Source: Pseudanabaena mucicola FACHB-723 | Lineage (GTDB): Bacteria; Cyanobacteriota; Cyanobacteriia; Pseudanabaenales; Pseudanabaenaceae | Direction of reading: 5' to 3' | Assembly (NCBI RefSeq): GCF_014696385.1 | Contig: NZ_JACJQB010000016.1 | Coordinates: 1 to 64,000, forward strand | DNA length: 64,000 bases | Translations under genes and position numbers: made by a program | Part shown: piece by piece, positions 54,801 through 63,126 of the stretch | Position numbering within the stretch: position 1 is the stretch's first letter | Layout of the letters: each line of letters begins with the position of its first letter | The notes under the pieces: generated by a model | What the model was told of the DNA's origin: nothing | Databases searched by the model: none | What the model saw: the letters and a program-made list of their open reading frames with translations, nothing else

Positions 54801-55204
54801 CAAGATTTCAAAAAATTCCGATCATTGCTATTTCTGCAAGCATTATCAATATTAATAAAATCAGCAGCATCCAAGTGGGCTGCGATGATTTCCTGACTAA
54901 ACCAATTAATTTTGCAATCTTATTAGATAAAATCCAGCAATACTTAAACTTATCTTGGATTTATCAAGATTCTCTAGCAACTACAACAGCAGTAGTTAGT
55001 GACGATCCCCTAGTCATGCCGCCCCAATCAGAGCTAACTAAGATTCATGAAGCTTTAGAGCTTGGTGATTTCTCGGCAATTATAGAGATTGCTCAAATTA
55101 TTCGCGACCTCAATCCGCAATATCAAAATTTTGCCAATCAACTCTTGTCAATGGCACAAGCCTTTGATGAAGGAAGCATCAGTAAGTTAATTGAGATTGT
55201 ATAG
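51890..55204 (+). CDS. Membrane hybrid kinase: Cache-PAS-PAS-HK-REC
   Basis: The 1104-residue kinase has helix 1 (~40-60), a Cache-type sensor (~65-330), helix 2 (VLGLSSLLISIVVYIAY) and two PAS domains. HisKA ([21 protein letters not shown]), HATPase ([21 protein letters not shown]), a receiver (DAIITDLIMPIMDGFEM) and a ~75-residue tail follow. It is a shorter paralogue of the kinase at 47250-51506. ATG 51890 was chosen over an in-frame GTG at 51872. It is followed at 60 bases by a PAS kinase gene that may share the transcript. Confidence 0.92.
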   Translation: MLSKLLQNLPINIINIGNRGGIENAQIKHPPSTKNLFIGLAIAIIGIAGGGLWTFQWFSTKIARTTEENLRAIADLKTAQINQWLNERKSDAVILASRVSVLNALQVIDNVKQDPESQRQLQVMKQLGIDYKNAYNYRRIVLINHRGQVVWQTGKSEILPKGVNIAFQKELEARTHNIWESELIDFDWIETDVEKIAVYGIFAPIHDSQSSFVGAIYVESDPKQDLIPLVTQWQTSSETAENLLAKREGDVVRFLTPMRHQNNDSLDFTRPINQTNFLAAKGLNESRVVGQFVDYRNIPVFGAALRIEGTPWVLITKIDLSEANAPLNQLGLAVLGLSSLLISIVVYIAYQIRQSGKKAIHVLAQEAAIEKAKIIAESASRYLNAIETSIDGYAMLNFLGNFIEVNEALSNITGYSKAELLHLSICDLEFSESCQISIPKLIHSSKERVSQQWKHKLGHRIDVQVNTSYLDQGDGQFFLFVQDITEQKRITRALKESEAKLRRAIDDAPLPIILHTEDDQVLQLNKAWTNLTGYTIEDIPTITEWARQAYGENYQEIKTQIDKVYQIEQATHDGQYALRTKDGSVRIWDFSASPLGTLDDGRMMIITMAMDVTKRHHDELALQQAKQQAEEANQAKSTFLANMSHELRTPLNGILGYTQILSLDPDLTQDQKEGLDIISQCGEHLLGLISEILDLSKIEAHHLELGANAVQLPKFLMGVGQICQIKAEEKDIIYHYEVTDDLPKVVLVDEQRLRQILINLLGNAIKFTDCGTVTLRVQLLPSNQDTSESDAILPYLSNIRFEVIDTGKGISPDDMAKIFLPFEQVGDPNKRTEGTGLGLAISQKLVNMMGGQLQVKSEVDRGSCFWFDLELPELNAIVESSKCNDEIIKNFSRIKGYEGDRQTILVVDDRWVNRAVIKHFLEPLGFKILEADNGYHGINIATQNHIDAIITDLIMPIMDGFEMVRHFRNISRFQKIPIIAISASIININKISSIQVGCDDFLTKPINFAILLDKIQQYLNLSWIYQDSLATTTAVVSDDPLVMPPQSELTKIHEALELGDFSAIIEIAQIIRDLNPQYQNFANQLLSMAQAFDEGSISKLIEIV

Positions 55205-55264
55205 GACTATACTTAATTTAGATATTTTTAGGATCTGTTCTTGACAAATTCTTGAAAATTATTA

Positions 55265-57781
55265 ATGTGCTTCACTTCTCGCATATTTGCTAAATCTATG
55301 TTCGATCAATCTTTGAGTAATTTGACTTGTGGGGAATGTGTCTTACAAAAAATTGCGATCGCAGTACCCGCATGTCTCCACAGCTTGTGTCAACGCACCG
55401 ACGGCTCGCTAAGCTTTACCTACATTAGCCCCTACATCCAAGAACTACAGGAAGTGACCGTAGAGGAGGCGATGGCAGATGCGAGCCTTCTCCTAAATCA
55501 AATCCACCCTGATGACGTAGATACCTACCTTGCCGCCGTTGAAAATAGTAAACACACCTTACAACCATTTCACAGTGAATTTCGGATCATCACGCCTTCT
55601 GGTCGGCTAAAGTGGATACAGGTAAGCACACGCCCTGAAAAACTCCCCAATCAAGATGTGATTTGGCATGGCATAGCTTTGGATGTGACTGAGCAAAAGC
55701 AAACGCAACTAAAGATCCAACAGCTAAATGAAAACTTAAACGAGCAAGCTGCACAGTTACAAATCGCACAACAGGAAGCACAACAGGCTAAAGATGAACT
55801 ACAAAAGCTTGGTGAGACAGCATTACAACTAACAGAAAATATCCCCGTCGGTACTTACGTTGCCAAATTGTCCGATGATGGCGTATTTAAGTTCATTTTC
55901 GTCAGCAATCGCTTTCTTACCATGGTCAATCTACAAAAACAGGAAGTGCTAGCTGATCCGAATGTTGTATTTCAACAAATCCATCCTGATGATTATCAGG
56001 AATTTATGCGACTCAATAGCCAAGCTATGAGGGAAAGATCTCACTTCTATTGGGAAGGAAAATTGAGCGTCAATGATCAAATTCGATGGTATAGCGTCGA
56101 ATCAATTCCCCGAAACTTACCCAATGGTAGCAAGGTTTGGGAAGGGGTAGTGATTGATATTACTGACCGCATTGAGACCCAACAAAGGATTGTCCAAATT
56201 AACAATGAGCTAGAAGAAAGAGTAAATCAACGCACCGCCGAGTTGCAAGCGAGTGAAAATTTATGTCGGCGCTATTTTGATCAGGACATGATAGGGATGG
56301 CAATGACCTCACCAAGCAAGGGATGGCTCAATGCCAACCATCGACTTTGTGAGATTTTGGGATATTCCTTCGCAGAATTGCAAGAATTAACTTGGGATCA
56401 AATTACCTATGCCGATGATTTGGACATGAATCTAGAATATTTCAATCGGATCATATCAGGTGAAACCGAAGGATATGAATTCGATAAACGCTTTATCCAT
56501 AAAAGCGGCAAGATCATCTATACCAGATTGTCAGTGCAGGCACATCGACAACCCGATGGTAATATCGATTTTTTGGTGGTTTTGATACAAGACATTAGCG
56601 ATCGCAAAAAAGTAGAAATTGACTTACAAGAAAGTCAAGAATTTCTCCAAAAAATTGCCGATGCCTCCCCAAACATTATCTTTATCTATGACATTCAAGA
56701 ACAGCGCAACATTTACGTAAACCGCGAGATTGGCTCAATTCTGGGCTATAGCCCTGCGGAAATTCAGGCAATGGGCACAAACTTTTTTCCCATGCTGATC
56801 CACCCTGAAGACCTGCCAACCATTGCCTCTGAAAATGAGCAATTAAAAGAAGCTGTTGAGGGCAAAATCTATGAATGCGAATATCGCATGAGAAACATCT
56901 CAGGGGAATGGCGCTGGCTCTATAGTCGCTATTCTGTCTTTAGCCGCGATGCTATGGGAAAAGTTAAATTCATGATTGGCTCTGCTCAGGATGTCACGGC
57001 TCGCAAATTAGCGGAAATAAGTCTCCAGCAAACCTATGAGGAACTATTACAAGCAACTCGCCTGAAGGATGAATTTTTGGCAACCATGAGCCACGAATTG
57101 CGAACTCCCCTCAATGCAATTCTTGGTATGACCGAAAGTCTCCAAGAAGAAGTATATGGTGAAATGAATGATCGACAAATCAGAGCCTTGGAACTCATAG
57201 ATCAAAGCGGATTACATTTACTTTCCCTCATCAATGATGTTCTAGATATTGCCAAGATCGAATCAGGGCAGATGCAATTGCAGTTAACCGCAACTTCCAT
57301 TATTTCCCTATGCGAGTCAAGTCTCAAGTTTATTCAACCCCAAGCCTTAAAAAAACAAATTCAAGTTCAAATCAATTTGCCCGATATCATCCCAGACATC
57401 TATTTAGATGAACGTCGCATCCGTCAATCGCTGATCAATCTGCTGAATAATGCCGTCAAATTTACTCCTGATGGTGGACAAATTACCTTAGAAGCTATTT
57501 ATCCGTTATCTACGCAATCGAGCGCTTCAGCCAGTGATCTGCAATACATCCGTTTGTTGGTAAAAGACTCAGGCATTGGCATTGCCCCTAAAGCGATTGG
57601 TAAGTTATTCCAACCTTTTATTCAAGTGGATAGTGCCTTAAATCGCAAATATGAAGGTACAGGTTTAGGGTTGGCGATAGTAAAGCGAATTATCGAACTG
57701 CATGGAGGTGAAGTGGGTGTTACTAGTGAAGTGGGTGTGGGCAGTTGTTTCTTTATCGATTTACCATGCCGTAATCACTAG
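55265..57781 (+). CDS. Soluble four-PAS histidine kinase
   Basis: The 838-residue protein has no membrane helix. It has PAS domains at ~35-155, ~195-305, ~335-450 and ~460-585, linked by coiled coils. HisKA ([19 protein letters not shown]) and HATPase ([21 protein letters not shown]) follow. No receiver, so it needs a separate response regulator or passes phosphate to a neighbouring hybrid. Its HK core is closest in this window to that of the kinase at 43573-47238. The start is uncertain: ATG 55265 (weak ribosome site) or ATG 55298. Confidence 0.88.
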   Translation: MCFTSRIFAKSMFDQSLSNLTCGECVLQKIAIAVPACLHSLCQRTDGSLSFTYISPYIQELQEVTVEEAMADASLLLNQIHPDDVDTYLAAVENSKHTLQPFHSEFRIITPSGRLKWIQVSTRPEKLPNQDVIWHGIALDVTEQKQTQLKIQQLNENLNEQAAQLQIAQQEAQQAKDELQKLGETALQLTENIPVGTYVAKLSDDGVFKFIFVSNRFLTMVNLQKQEVLADPNVVFQQIHPDDYQEFMRLNSQAMRERSHFYWEGKLSVNDQIRWYSVESIPRNLPNGSKVWEGVVIDITDRIETQQRIVQINNELEERVNQRTAELQASENLCRRYFDQDMIGMAMTSPSKGWLNANHRLCEILGYSFAELQELTWDQITYADDLDMNLEYFNRIISGETEGYEFDKRFIHKSGKIIYTRLSVQAHRQPDGNIDFLVVLIQDISDRKKVEIDLQESQEFLQKIADASPNIIFIYDIQEQRNIYVNREIGSILGYSPAEIQAMGTNFFPMLIHPEDLPTIASENEQLKEAVEGKIYECEYRMRNISGEWRWLYSRYSVFSRDAMGKVKFMIGSAQDVTARKLAEISLQQTYEELLQATRLKDEFLATMSHELRTPLNAILGMTESLQEEVYGEMNDRQIRALELIDQSGLHLLSLINDVLDIAKIESGQMQLQLTATSIISLCESSLKFIQPQALKKQIQVQINLPDIIPDIYLDERRIRQSLINLLNNAVKFTPDGGQITLEAIYPLSTQSSASASDLQYIRLLVKDSGIGIAPKAIGKLFQPFIQVDSALNRKYEGTGLGLAIVKRIIELHGGEVGVTSEVGVGSCFFIDLPCRNH

Positions 57782-57799
57782 AACTTACTAGGCAATGGC

Positions 57800-59500
57800 T
57801 CATACAATCTCACCAAGAGAGAGAGTAGCTGTTTCGTTGAGATTTGGCATGATTTTACGGATTGCATCTTCTGTGGAATTAAAGCAGTTTGCATAACCAA
57901 TTTCCTTAAGTAATCCACTACGCTCTAGCAGTTGCTCGACTTCAGGGCGCAGAGCGCTCAAAATTAGCTGGCAGTTGTGACGTTGCAAATCGTGATAAAT
58001 CTCTTCTAGCGCGACCAAACCAGTTGTGTCCATACTTGGCACATAGCGCATTCGCAAAATCAAGAACTTAACCTCAGGGGCATCACGCAAGAAGCTCACA
58101 AATCTTTCCGCCGCCCCGAAAAACATCGGCCCATCAATCCGATAAATGGCTATTTTTTTACCAAAGTCTAGGGGAACACCCGCAGGAAAGACCATCTCTT
58201 CAGGCATTTTGACAAGGCTTAACTCACTCATGCGTTTGATGAAAAGAACTCCTGCGGCAATCAGACCAACTTCCACAGCTAAAACTAGATCGAAGCAAAC
58301 AGTTACTAGCCATGTCAACATCATTACTCCAAAGTCAGCATAGGTCGTATGAATGAGTAAGCTAATCGCTTTCCATTCCATCATGCGGATACTGGTAATC
58401 ATGAGGATGCCCGCAAGTGCCGCGAGGGGAACTTGCGAGGCTAGAGGTGCAAAGGCTAAAACTATGAGGGCAAGAGCAACACCGTGAATTACCCCTGATA
58501 ATCGAGTTTTGCCACCAGCACGCACATTTACCGCAGTACGAGCAATTGCACCAGTTGCAGGAATGCCTCCAAAGAATGGCACAATCATATTCGCAATACC
58601 TTGACCGATTAATTCGCGATCGCTATTGTGTCGATCGCTGACACTCATCCCATCCGCAACCACGGCAGATAGTAGTGATTCGATGCTACCTAGGGCAGCT
58701 AAGGCGATGGCAGGGTTAATCAATTCTCTGATCAACCGAAAGTCAGTCCAGTGACCAATTGTCTGAGGCATGGGCAAAGACTGCGGAATTACACCAATAG
58801 TTGGGACTTCTAAATTCCATTGCGATTTAGCAATTACAGCAACCACCGTCGCCACAATTAACGCCACTAATGACCCTGGCACCGATCGATTAACTTGATT
58901 CCATAATAATTTTGTGCCAATGGTCAATAATGCCACTGCGATCGCAAACCAGTTATAACCTTCTAAATTTGTGGCCGTTTGCCATAGTGATTGCAGGAAA
59001 TGCTCTTGGTTCGGCAAATGTAACCCCAAGAAATTATTTAATTGTCCACAAAAAATAATGACTGCAATACCATTGGTAAAACCTGCGGTGACAGGATAGG
59101 GAATAAATTTCACTAAACGTCCTAGCTTAGCCACCCCAAGCGCAATTTGGATGATTCCTGCCATTACTCCCGCAATCCAAACTTTCTCAATGCCATACTT
59201 AGCAACTATTCCCACAAGAACTACTGCCATTGCTCCCGTTGGGCCAGTAATCTGCACAGGTGAGCCACCAAATACCGCCGCCACTATCCCAGCAATGATT
59301 GCCGTATACAGTCCTGCCTTGGGTTCAACTCCGCTAGCGACGGCAAAGGCAAGGGCTAAAGGTAAGGCAACAACTGCGGCAGTTAGTCCTCCTGTTAAAT
59401 CACCACGCAAGTTACTGAATAATCCCTTGAAAGGATTGTTTTGTGAGTTATTAACGGAAGTTTGGCTAGCCTCGGTGTTTAAGCTTTCTGTTTGTGTCAT
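57800..59500 (-). CDS. SulP-family anion transporter with STAS domain
   Basis: The 566-residue transporter has the SulP core: LTGGLTAAVVALPLALAFAVASG, GSPVQITGPTGAMAVVLVGI, GFTNGIAVIIF, GGIPATGAIARTAVNVRAGG. A C-terminal STAS domain follows (~435-550, with MRYVPSMDTTGLVALEEI). Members import sulfate, bicarbonate (BicA) or other anions by sodium or proton coupling; substrate is not assignable by eye. It follows the second of two stress-protein genes by 12 bases, so it is the last gene of a three-gene operon. Confidence 0.92.
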   Translation of the reverse strand: MTQTESLNTEASQTSVNNSQNNPFKGLFSNLRGDLTGGLTAAVVALPLALAFAVASGVEPKAGLYTAIIAGIVAAVFGGSPVQITGPTGAMAVVLVGIVAKYGIEKVWIAGVMAGIIQIALGVAKLGRLVKFIPYPVTAGFTNGIAVIIFCGQLNNFLGLHLPNQEHFLQSLWQTATNLEGYNWFAIAVALLTIGTKLLWNQVNRSVPGSLVALIVATVVAVIAKSQWNLEVPTIGVIPQSLPMPQTIGHWTDFRLIRELINPAIALAALGSIESLLSAVVADGMSVSDRHNSDRELIGQGIANMIVPFFGGIPATGAIARTAVNVRAGGKTRLSGVIHGVALALIVLAFAPLASQVPLAALAGILMITSIRMMEWKAISLLIHTTYADFGVMMLTWLVTVCFDLVLAVEVGLIAAGVLFIKRMSELSLVKMPEEMVFPAGVPLDFGKKIAIYRIDGPMFFGAAERFVSFLRDAPEVKFLILRMRYVPSMDTTGLVALEEIYHDLQRHNCQLILSALRPEVEQLLERSGLLKEIGYANCFNSTEDAIRKIMPNLNETATLSLGEIV

Positions 59501-59512
59501 GGCATTTTAATC

Positions 59513-59965
59513 CTAGTAAACAGCGATTACTTTACGGCCAATATTCGCCAAAAGATATTGAGCTTCAATTGCTGAACGATTTTTTACAACTGCTACTACT
59601 AAAAATTGACCATTTTTTACTTGGACTTCAAATTTTGCCGCAGAGTGAATATCAATTCCAAATTCCATTAAAATTTCAGGCAAACCTCCATCTATAGTGA
59701 TATATTCCCAATTAATGGAATGTTCGTACTCTTGATAATTGCGAGTAATAATCACAATTTGAGAGGAAAGTAAACCCTGTCGTTGCAATTCCAATGAAGC
59801 ATGTCTAGCTTCTTGACTAGAAGCAAAAGTATCTACCACCGTAAATATAGTTCCTGATTGAGATGATAGATCACTAGATGATAGATCACTATATGTTGTG
59901 TTCATCTTCTGCTTGCTTGCATACTTATTCAGTGACTTTGTACTAGTCGGGGCTTGAATCATCAT
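59513..59965 (-). CDS. General-stress YflT/GSP17M-like protein, copy 1
   Basis: The 150-residue protein has a low-complexity N-terminus (Ser/Asp rich, SDLSSSDLSS) then a single alpha/beta domain: TVVDTFASSQEARHASLELQRQG, IVIITRNYQEYEHSINWEYITIDGG, KNGQFLVVAVVKNR. It is homologous to the next gene upstream; the shared pattern fits the YflT/general-stress-protein 17M domain, but function is unknown. The ATG at 59965 follows GAGGAAA; an earlier in-frame ATG at 59998 is possible. Second gene in an operon ending with the SulP transporter. Confidence 0.72.
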   Translation of the reverse strand: MMIQAPTSTKSLNKYASKQKMNTTYSDLSSSDLSSQSGTIFTVVDTFASSQEARHASLELQRQGLLSSQIVIITRNYQEYEHSINWEYITIDGGLPEILMEFGIDIHSAAKFEVQVKNGQFLVVAVVKNRSAIEAQYLLANIGRKVIAVY

Positions 59966-60012
59966 CAGTTTTCCTCTGTCTGTAAGATCCCGTGGCAAAT
60001 TGCTACTGTCTT

Positions 60013-60055
60013 ATCCCAAAGCACAAAATGGCTAAGCCATTTTGTGCTTTGGGAT
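60013..60055. repeat. 21-bp perfect palindrome between stress genes
   Basis: 60013-60033 and 60035-60055 (ATCCCAAAGCACAAAATGG) are exact complements around one base. It lies between the two paralogous stress-protein genes and may attenuate the transcript or protect its 3' end. Confidence 0.85.
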
Positions 60056-60058
60056 TAT

Positions 60059-60544
60059 TTAGTCTGCTTGAAGGGAATGTCCAGATTTTTCTAGTACATG
60101 CTGCACTTGACTAGCTTCGCGATCGCTGCCAACTTCAATGATTAAGAACTTACCGTTGTCAATTGCTTCTACAAATGTGGCAATGGCATGTTCACTAATT
60201 CCCAACTTAGTTAAAGTGAGTTCCAAACCACCTTCTGCATTGATGTTTTCCCAGTTCATAATACTTTGAGGCTCTTTATAGTGTTTGGCAACAATAGAAA
60301 TATGAGCGACCCGCAATCCCTTCTGCTCTATTTGCAATACTGCCTGTTTCGCTTCTTCTTCAGAATCAAAGATGTCAACAACAGTTACTCTATTGGTTAA
60401 TTCTGATAGAGAGGACTCACCATCTATGTAAGTCATCTCTGGCTCAATCGCATAGTTATTTAGCAATCCTTCACTATCGACTGTATGCCCACCCGCCTTG
60501 TTAATTTCGTCGGGATATACAGTTTGATTTGTTGATGTAGTCAT
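60059..60544 (-). CDS. General-stress YflT/GSP17M-like protein, copy 2
   Basis: The 161-residue protein has a ~50-residue polar, acidic N-terminal region and a domain TVVDIFDSEEEAKQAVLQIEQKG, ISIVAKHYKEPQSIMNWENINAEGG, DNGKFLIIEVGSDREASQVQHVLE. The same core as the protein encoded just downstream makes them tandem paralogues, and 63529-63861 carries a shortened version. ATG 60544 has GGAGC at 7 bases. It is first in a transcript with its paralogue and the SulP transporter, which suggests they act together under stress (inference). Confidence 0.72.
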   Translation of the reverse strand: MTTSTNQTVYPDEINKAGGHTVDSEGLLNNYAIEPEMTYIDGESSLSELTNRVTVVDIFDSEEEAKQAVLQIEQKGLRVAHISIVAKHYKEPQSIMNWENINAEGGLELTLTKLGISEHAIATFVEAIDNGKFLIIEVGSDREASQVQHVLEKSGHSLQAD

Positions 60545-60665
60545 TTGAAGCTCCTACGGCATACTGTAACTACCTTCTAAGAAGAATGCTTGACTTAATA
60601 ATTGAGATCGAAAACTTGCTTGATTTCATTACAAAACGTAATACATAGAAGGTTCTTTTAGTTAC

Positions 60666-60802
60666 TAATGTTACGTGAAACCCTCATCCCCCAGCCCCTT
60701 CTCCCTAGGGAGAAGGGGAGCAAAACCAATATTTTCTTGTTCCCCTCGCCCTCTGGGAGAGGGGCTAGGGGTGAGGGCTGTAGAAACTTCTACGTAACAT
60801 CA
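60666..60802. mobile_element. MITE-like element with TAATGTTACGT ends
   Basis: Ends TAATGTTACGTG (60666-60677) and CTACGTAACATCA (60790-60802) are inverted and match those of the element at 12205-12368. The interior is a long palindrome of CCCTCATCCCCCAGCCCC and its complement, similar to the element at 51628. A small frame inside (60668-60928) is an artefact of the repeat. Confidence 0.75.
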
Positions 60803-60810
60803 ATTATCTA

Positions 60811-62070
60811 TTATTCCCATTCGCGCTTTTCGAGTTCTTGTTGTGGTAGTAACAAAGTTGCTTCTATTTCTTCGCGAATACTAGTGGTAACTTCGCAATT
60901 GCTATTGAGGCAATCAAGCAGCAGTTGATTGGCATCGTAATAATGTTGCAAAGCTTGTTCTTGAGAACTACTAAATTCCCACTTTTTGCCAATACTACGG
61001 TGGGATGCGATCGCAGCCTGTAACTTAGTTACCCAAGATGCATAATTTTTGTGGCACCAATTTTCAAAGCTTGCCTTTGTATGATTGGTATTGGGTAATT
61101 GATCACTGAGTTGCTGAAGTGATTTATGAAATCCAATATCAACGACAATCCCTAAAATATTACTCAGAGCCTCACTGCAAGCATGGACATAGGCAAAATC
61201 TTGACTATCTTGAATTAGAGATGTGCGTAATAGATCGTCGAGAGCTTCGTCTAAAAATTCACCCTGATCTAGGGCACAAGCTAAAGCAAGATTAGGGGCA
61301 AGATTGGGCGCACGGGTTAGTGCCAGATAAAAGGCTCGTCCTGTCGCAGATTTTGTTTCTAATGGATTCGATTTTGACTTTTGGCTAGCCCAAGCTAGAA
61401 AATCCTGTAGGTGTGGATCTTGAGAGACAAGACCATCGATTTGTTGCTTCATTAACTCTACCAAACCATCAGCACTGCGGAGCATACTTGATGTTAGTAA
61501 AAAGATCTCTCGCCAATGGGGATCGGTAATATGATTTACTAGCCCCTGTAGAGAATGCCCTAGGGCTTGGAGATTATGATTGGCAACAATCTTACGAGCT
61601 GTGAAATATTCTTGTAATGTCAGATAGGAGAATGAGAAGATGCCTCGCGCCCGCTCAGCTAAAATCCCATGTTGGGACTCAATCGCTTTTAATATACGTT
61701 CACTTGCCTGTTGAATTTCTTCAGGATCATCGCTTGCCTCGGGAAGGTTTGCCAAATAGTCACCGATATATTGCTCAACTACGCCTTGCTCAAAGAAATA
61801 CTGTCCTTGCTCAAAGGTGGCGGCGGCAATTTGGCTCAATAATTTGAGCTTTTGGGGTAGCAAAAATCCCCGATAGACTTGATCGCGTTCAATTCCTTCG
61901 GCTTCATCCCATTTACCGAGCAGTAAATCCATCCCTTGCTTATAAAATTCGGCTTGCTTAAGGGGAAATTTGCCTTGACGATGAAATATGGAACAGGCAA
62001 GATGCAGAAACAAGGGTGTGGTAATCATGCGGCGAAATCGCCAATTTTCTGGCAATTCCAGCTTTTTCAT
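60811..62070 (-). CDS. NACHT protein, C-terminal part (after internal stop)
   Basis: This 419-residue frame is in phase with, and continues, the NACHT domain gene upstream, beginning with ATG 62070 (MKKLELPENWRFRRMITTPLFLHLAC). It contains the winged-helix and helical parts typical of cyanobacterial NACHT proteins (WDEAEGIERDQVYRGFLLPQKLKLLSQIAAATFEQG, FSFSYLTLQEYFTARKIV). A long alpha-helical C-terminal region (~140-419) without repeats that I can name follows. With the upstream part and the 28-codon stretch between, it would make a single ~771-codon protein, interrupted by one TAG at 62155. It could be translated separately from its own ATG if transcribed. Confidence 0.82.
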   Translation of the reverse strand: MKKLELPENWRFRRMITTPLFLHLACSIFHRQGKFPLKQAEFYKQGMDLLLGKWDEAEGIERDQVYRGFLLPQKLKLLSQIAAATFEQGQYFFEQGVVEQYIGDYLANLPEASDDPEEIQQASERILKAIESQHGILAERARGIFSFSYLTLQEYFTARKIVANHNLQALGHSLQGLVNHITDPHWREIFLLTSSMLRSADGLVELMKQQIDGLVSQDPHLQDFLAWASQKSKSNPLETKSATGRAFYLALTRAPNLAPNLALACALDQGEFLDEALDDLLRTSLIQDSQDFAYVHACSEALSNILGIVVDIGFHKSLQQLSDQLPNTNHTKASFENWCHKNYASWVTKLQAAIASHRSIGKKWEFSSSQEQALQHYYDANQLLLDCLNSNCEVTTSIREEIEATLLLPQQELEKREWE

Positions 62071-62154
62071 AAATTCTGATGAATTTGCGACTCCCTCATC
62101 GGCATTGTAGCTAAAGGCAATAAACCATTTTTGTGAAAACCCAATAATTTGTTT

Positions 62155-62157
62155 CTA
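62155..62157 (-). other. In-frame TAG interrupting the NACHT gene
   Basis: Reading on, the frame gives KQIIGFSQKWFIAFSYNADEG before the ATG at 62070, with no other stop. CAG (Gln) to TAG is the smallest change that explains it. The codons on both sides look like normal protein. Confidence 0.85.
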
Positions 62158-63126
62158 GGTAAATGGCGCGATTTCTACATCTGTAAAACTTTGCAGAGAT
62201 AGCTTTTGTGAGGCAATGCGACAGGTTGCGACAAATTGGTTTTTGTGGTATTTGTCAGCAAACTGCCGAATTTCATTGATGACGACCTGTTTCTCTTCAT
62301 GGGGAACTTCATCCATACCATCAATTAAAAGTAAAATCCTGCCTGCTTGTAATAGCTTTTTGATGACTGAGAGTTGTGAAATGTCGGAAGTAAGAAATTC
62401 CTGATGGATAAATTCTAATAAGTCAATTTGATTGTTATCTCTGCGAGCTTTGGCAAAATCTCGCAGTTTGATAAAGATGGGGATTTGACTTTCCCCAAAC
62501 TGCTCACGATTACATTCAATGGCAAGATGTTTAAGAAATGTCGATTTCCCTGATCCCGGTTTGCCCAATACCCTGAGCTTGTTGTATTTGGCAACAGCCT
62601 GTATACCCGAAATTTGGCTTTCGACAATTTTGCCCAAGCCATAGCGATCGATATCTTCAGGGGTGAGACTATTGATCGCCGCAATTTCTAGCCATTGCTG
62701 ACTGGCGATCTGTTCTAGGATGTTGACATCAATATAAATCTGTTCAATTTTAATAGGACGATTCACATCCAATAACCGCAAGATCCCACATTGATGATTG
62801 ATTTTCTCGCGCCGTTTCGATCGCACTGTTTGCACAAGAATATCAATTCCTAATTCATTTAAATCATCATTTCCATCTTCAGTCCGATCGATGTATTCGA
62901 GGGGAGGATCAAGGGCAATTTCTCGCCAATCTAAATCTAATCTTGTACAAAGTTCAAAAAATGTATAACGTTCGATGGCTTGTCCTGCAAAGAAGCGCCA
63001 AATTGGTTGTCTAGTTTTGATTCCGACTTCATTGGCTAAGTATTCCTGAGTCCACCCTTTGAGAGCAAATTGCTGCTTAGCCTTTTTGATCCCTGATGGT
63101 GATGCCTTTAGAGATCGTTTTGCCAT
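62155..63126 (-). CDS. NACHT NTPase, N-terminal HTH and Walker domain
   Basis: The 323-residue N-terminal part has a helix-turn-helix-like N-terminus (~10-60: GIKKAKQQFALKGWTQEYLANEVGIK...RFFAGQAIERYTFFELC). An intermediate region leads to NACHT: Walker A GKPGSGKST (188-196), and Walker B with D269 and the acidic pair D272-E273 (LLLIDGMDEVP). Sensor-like TCR lies near residue 301. NACHT proteins of this cyanobacterial type act as signal-transducing NTPases; many bacterial NACHTs defend against phage. The frame ends at a TAG after DVEIAPFT, mid-domain. Whether the gene is a pseudogene, is truncated, or reads through is not decidable from sequence alone. Confidence 0.85.
   Translation of the reverse strand: MAKRSLKASPSGIKKAKQQFALKGWTQEYLANEVGIKTRQPIWRFFAGQAIERYTFFELCTRLDLDWREIALDPPLEYIDRTEDGNDDLNELGIDILVQTVRSKRREKINHQCGILRLLDVNRPIKIEQIYIDVNILEQIASQQWLEIAAINSLTPEDIDRYGLGKIVESQISGIQAVAKYNKLRVLGKPGSGKSTFLKHLAIECNREQFGESQIPIFIKLRDFAKARRDNNQIDLLEFIHQEFLTSDISQLSVIKKLLQAGRILLLIDGMDEVPHEEKQVVINEIRQFADKYHKNQFVATCRIASQKLSLQSFTDVEIAPFT

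Noticed and set aside
60668-60928. 86-residue frame
   Set aside because: It lies within a palindromic MITE-like element and antisense to the NACHT gene; repeat-derived residues.
62155-62157. TAG read as pyrrolysine or a programmed recoding site
   Set aside because: No pyrrolysine genes seen and cyanobacteria are not known to use it; a point mutation or sequencing error is simpler.
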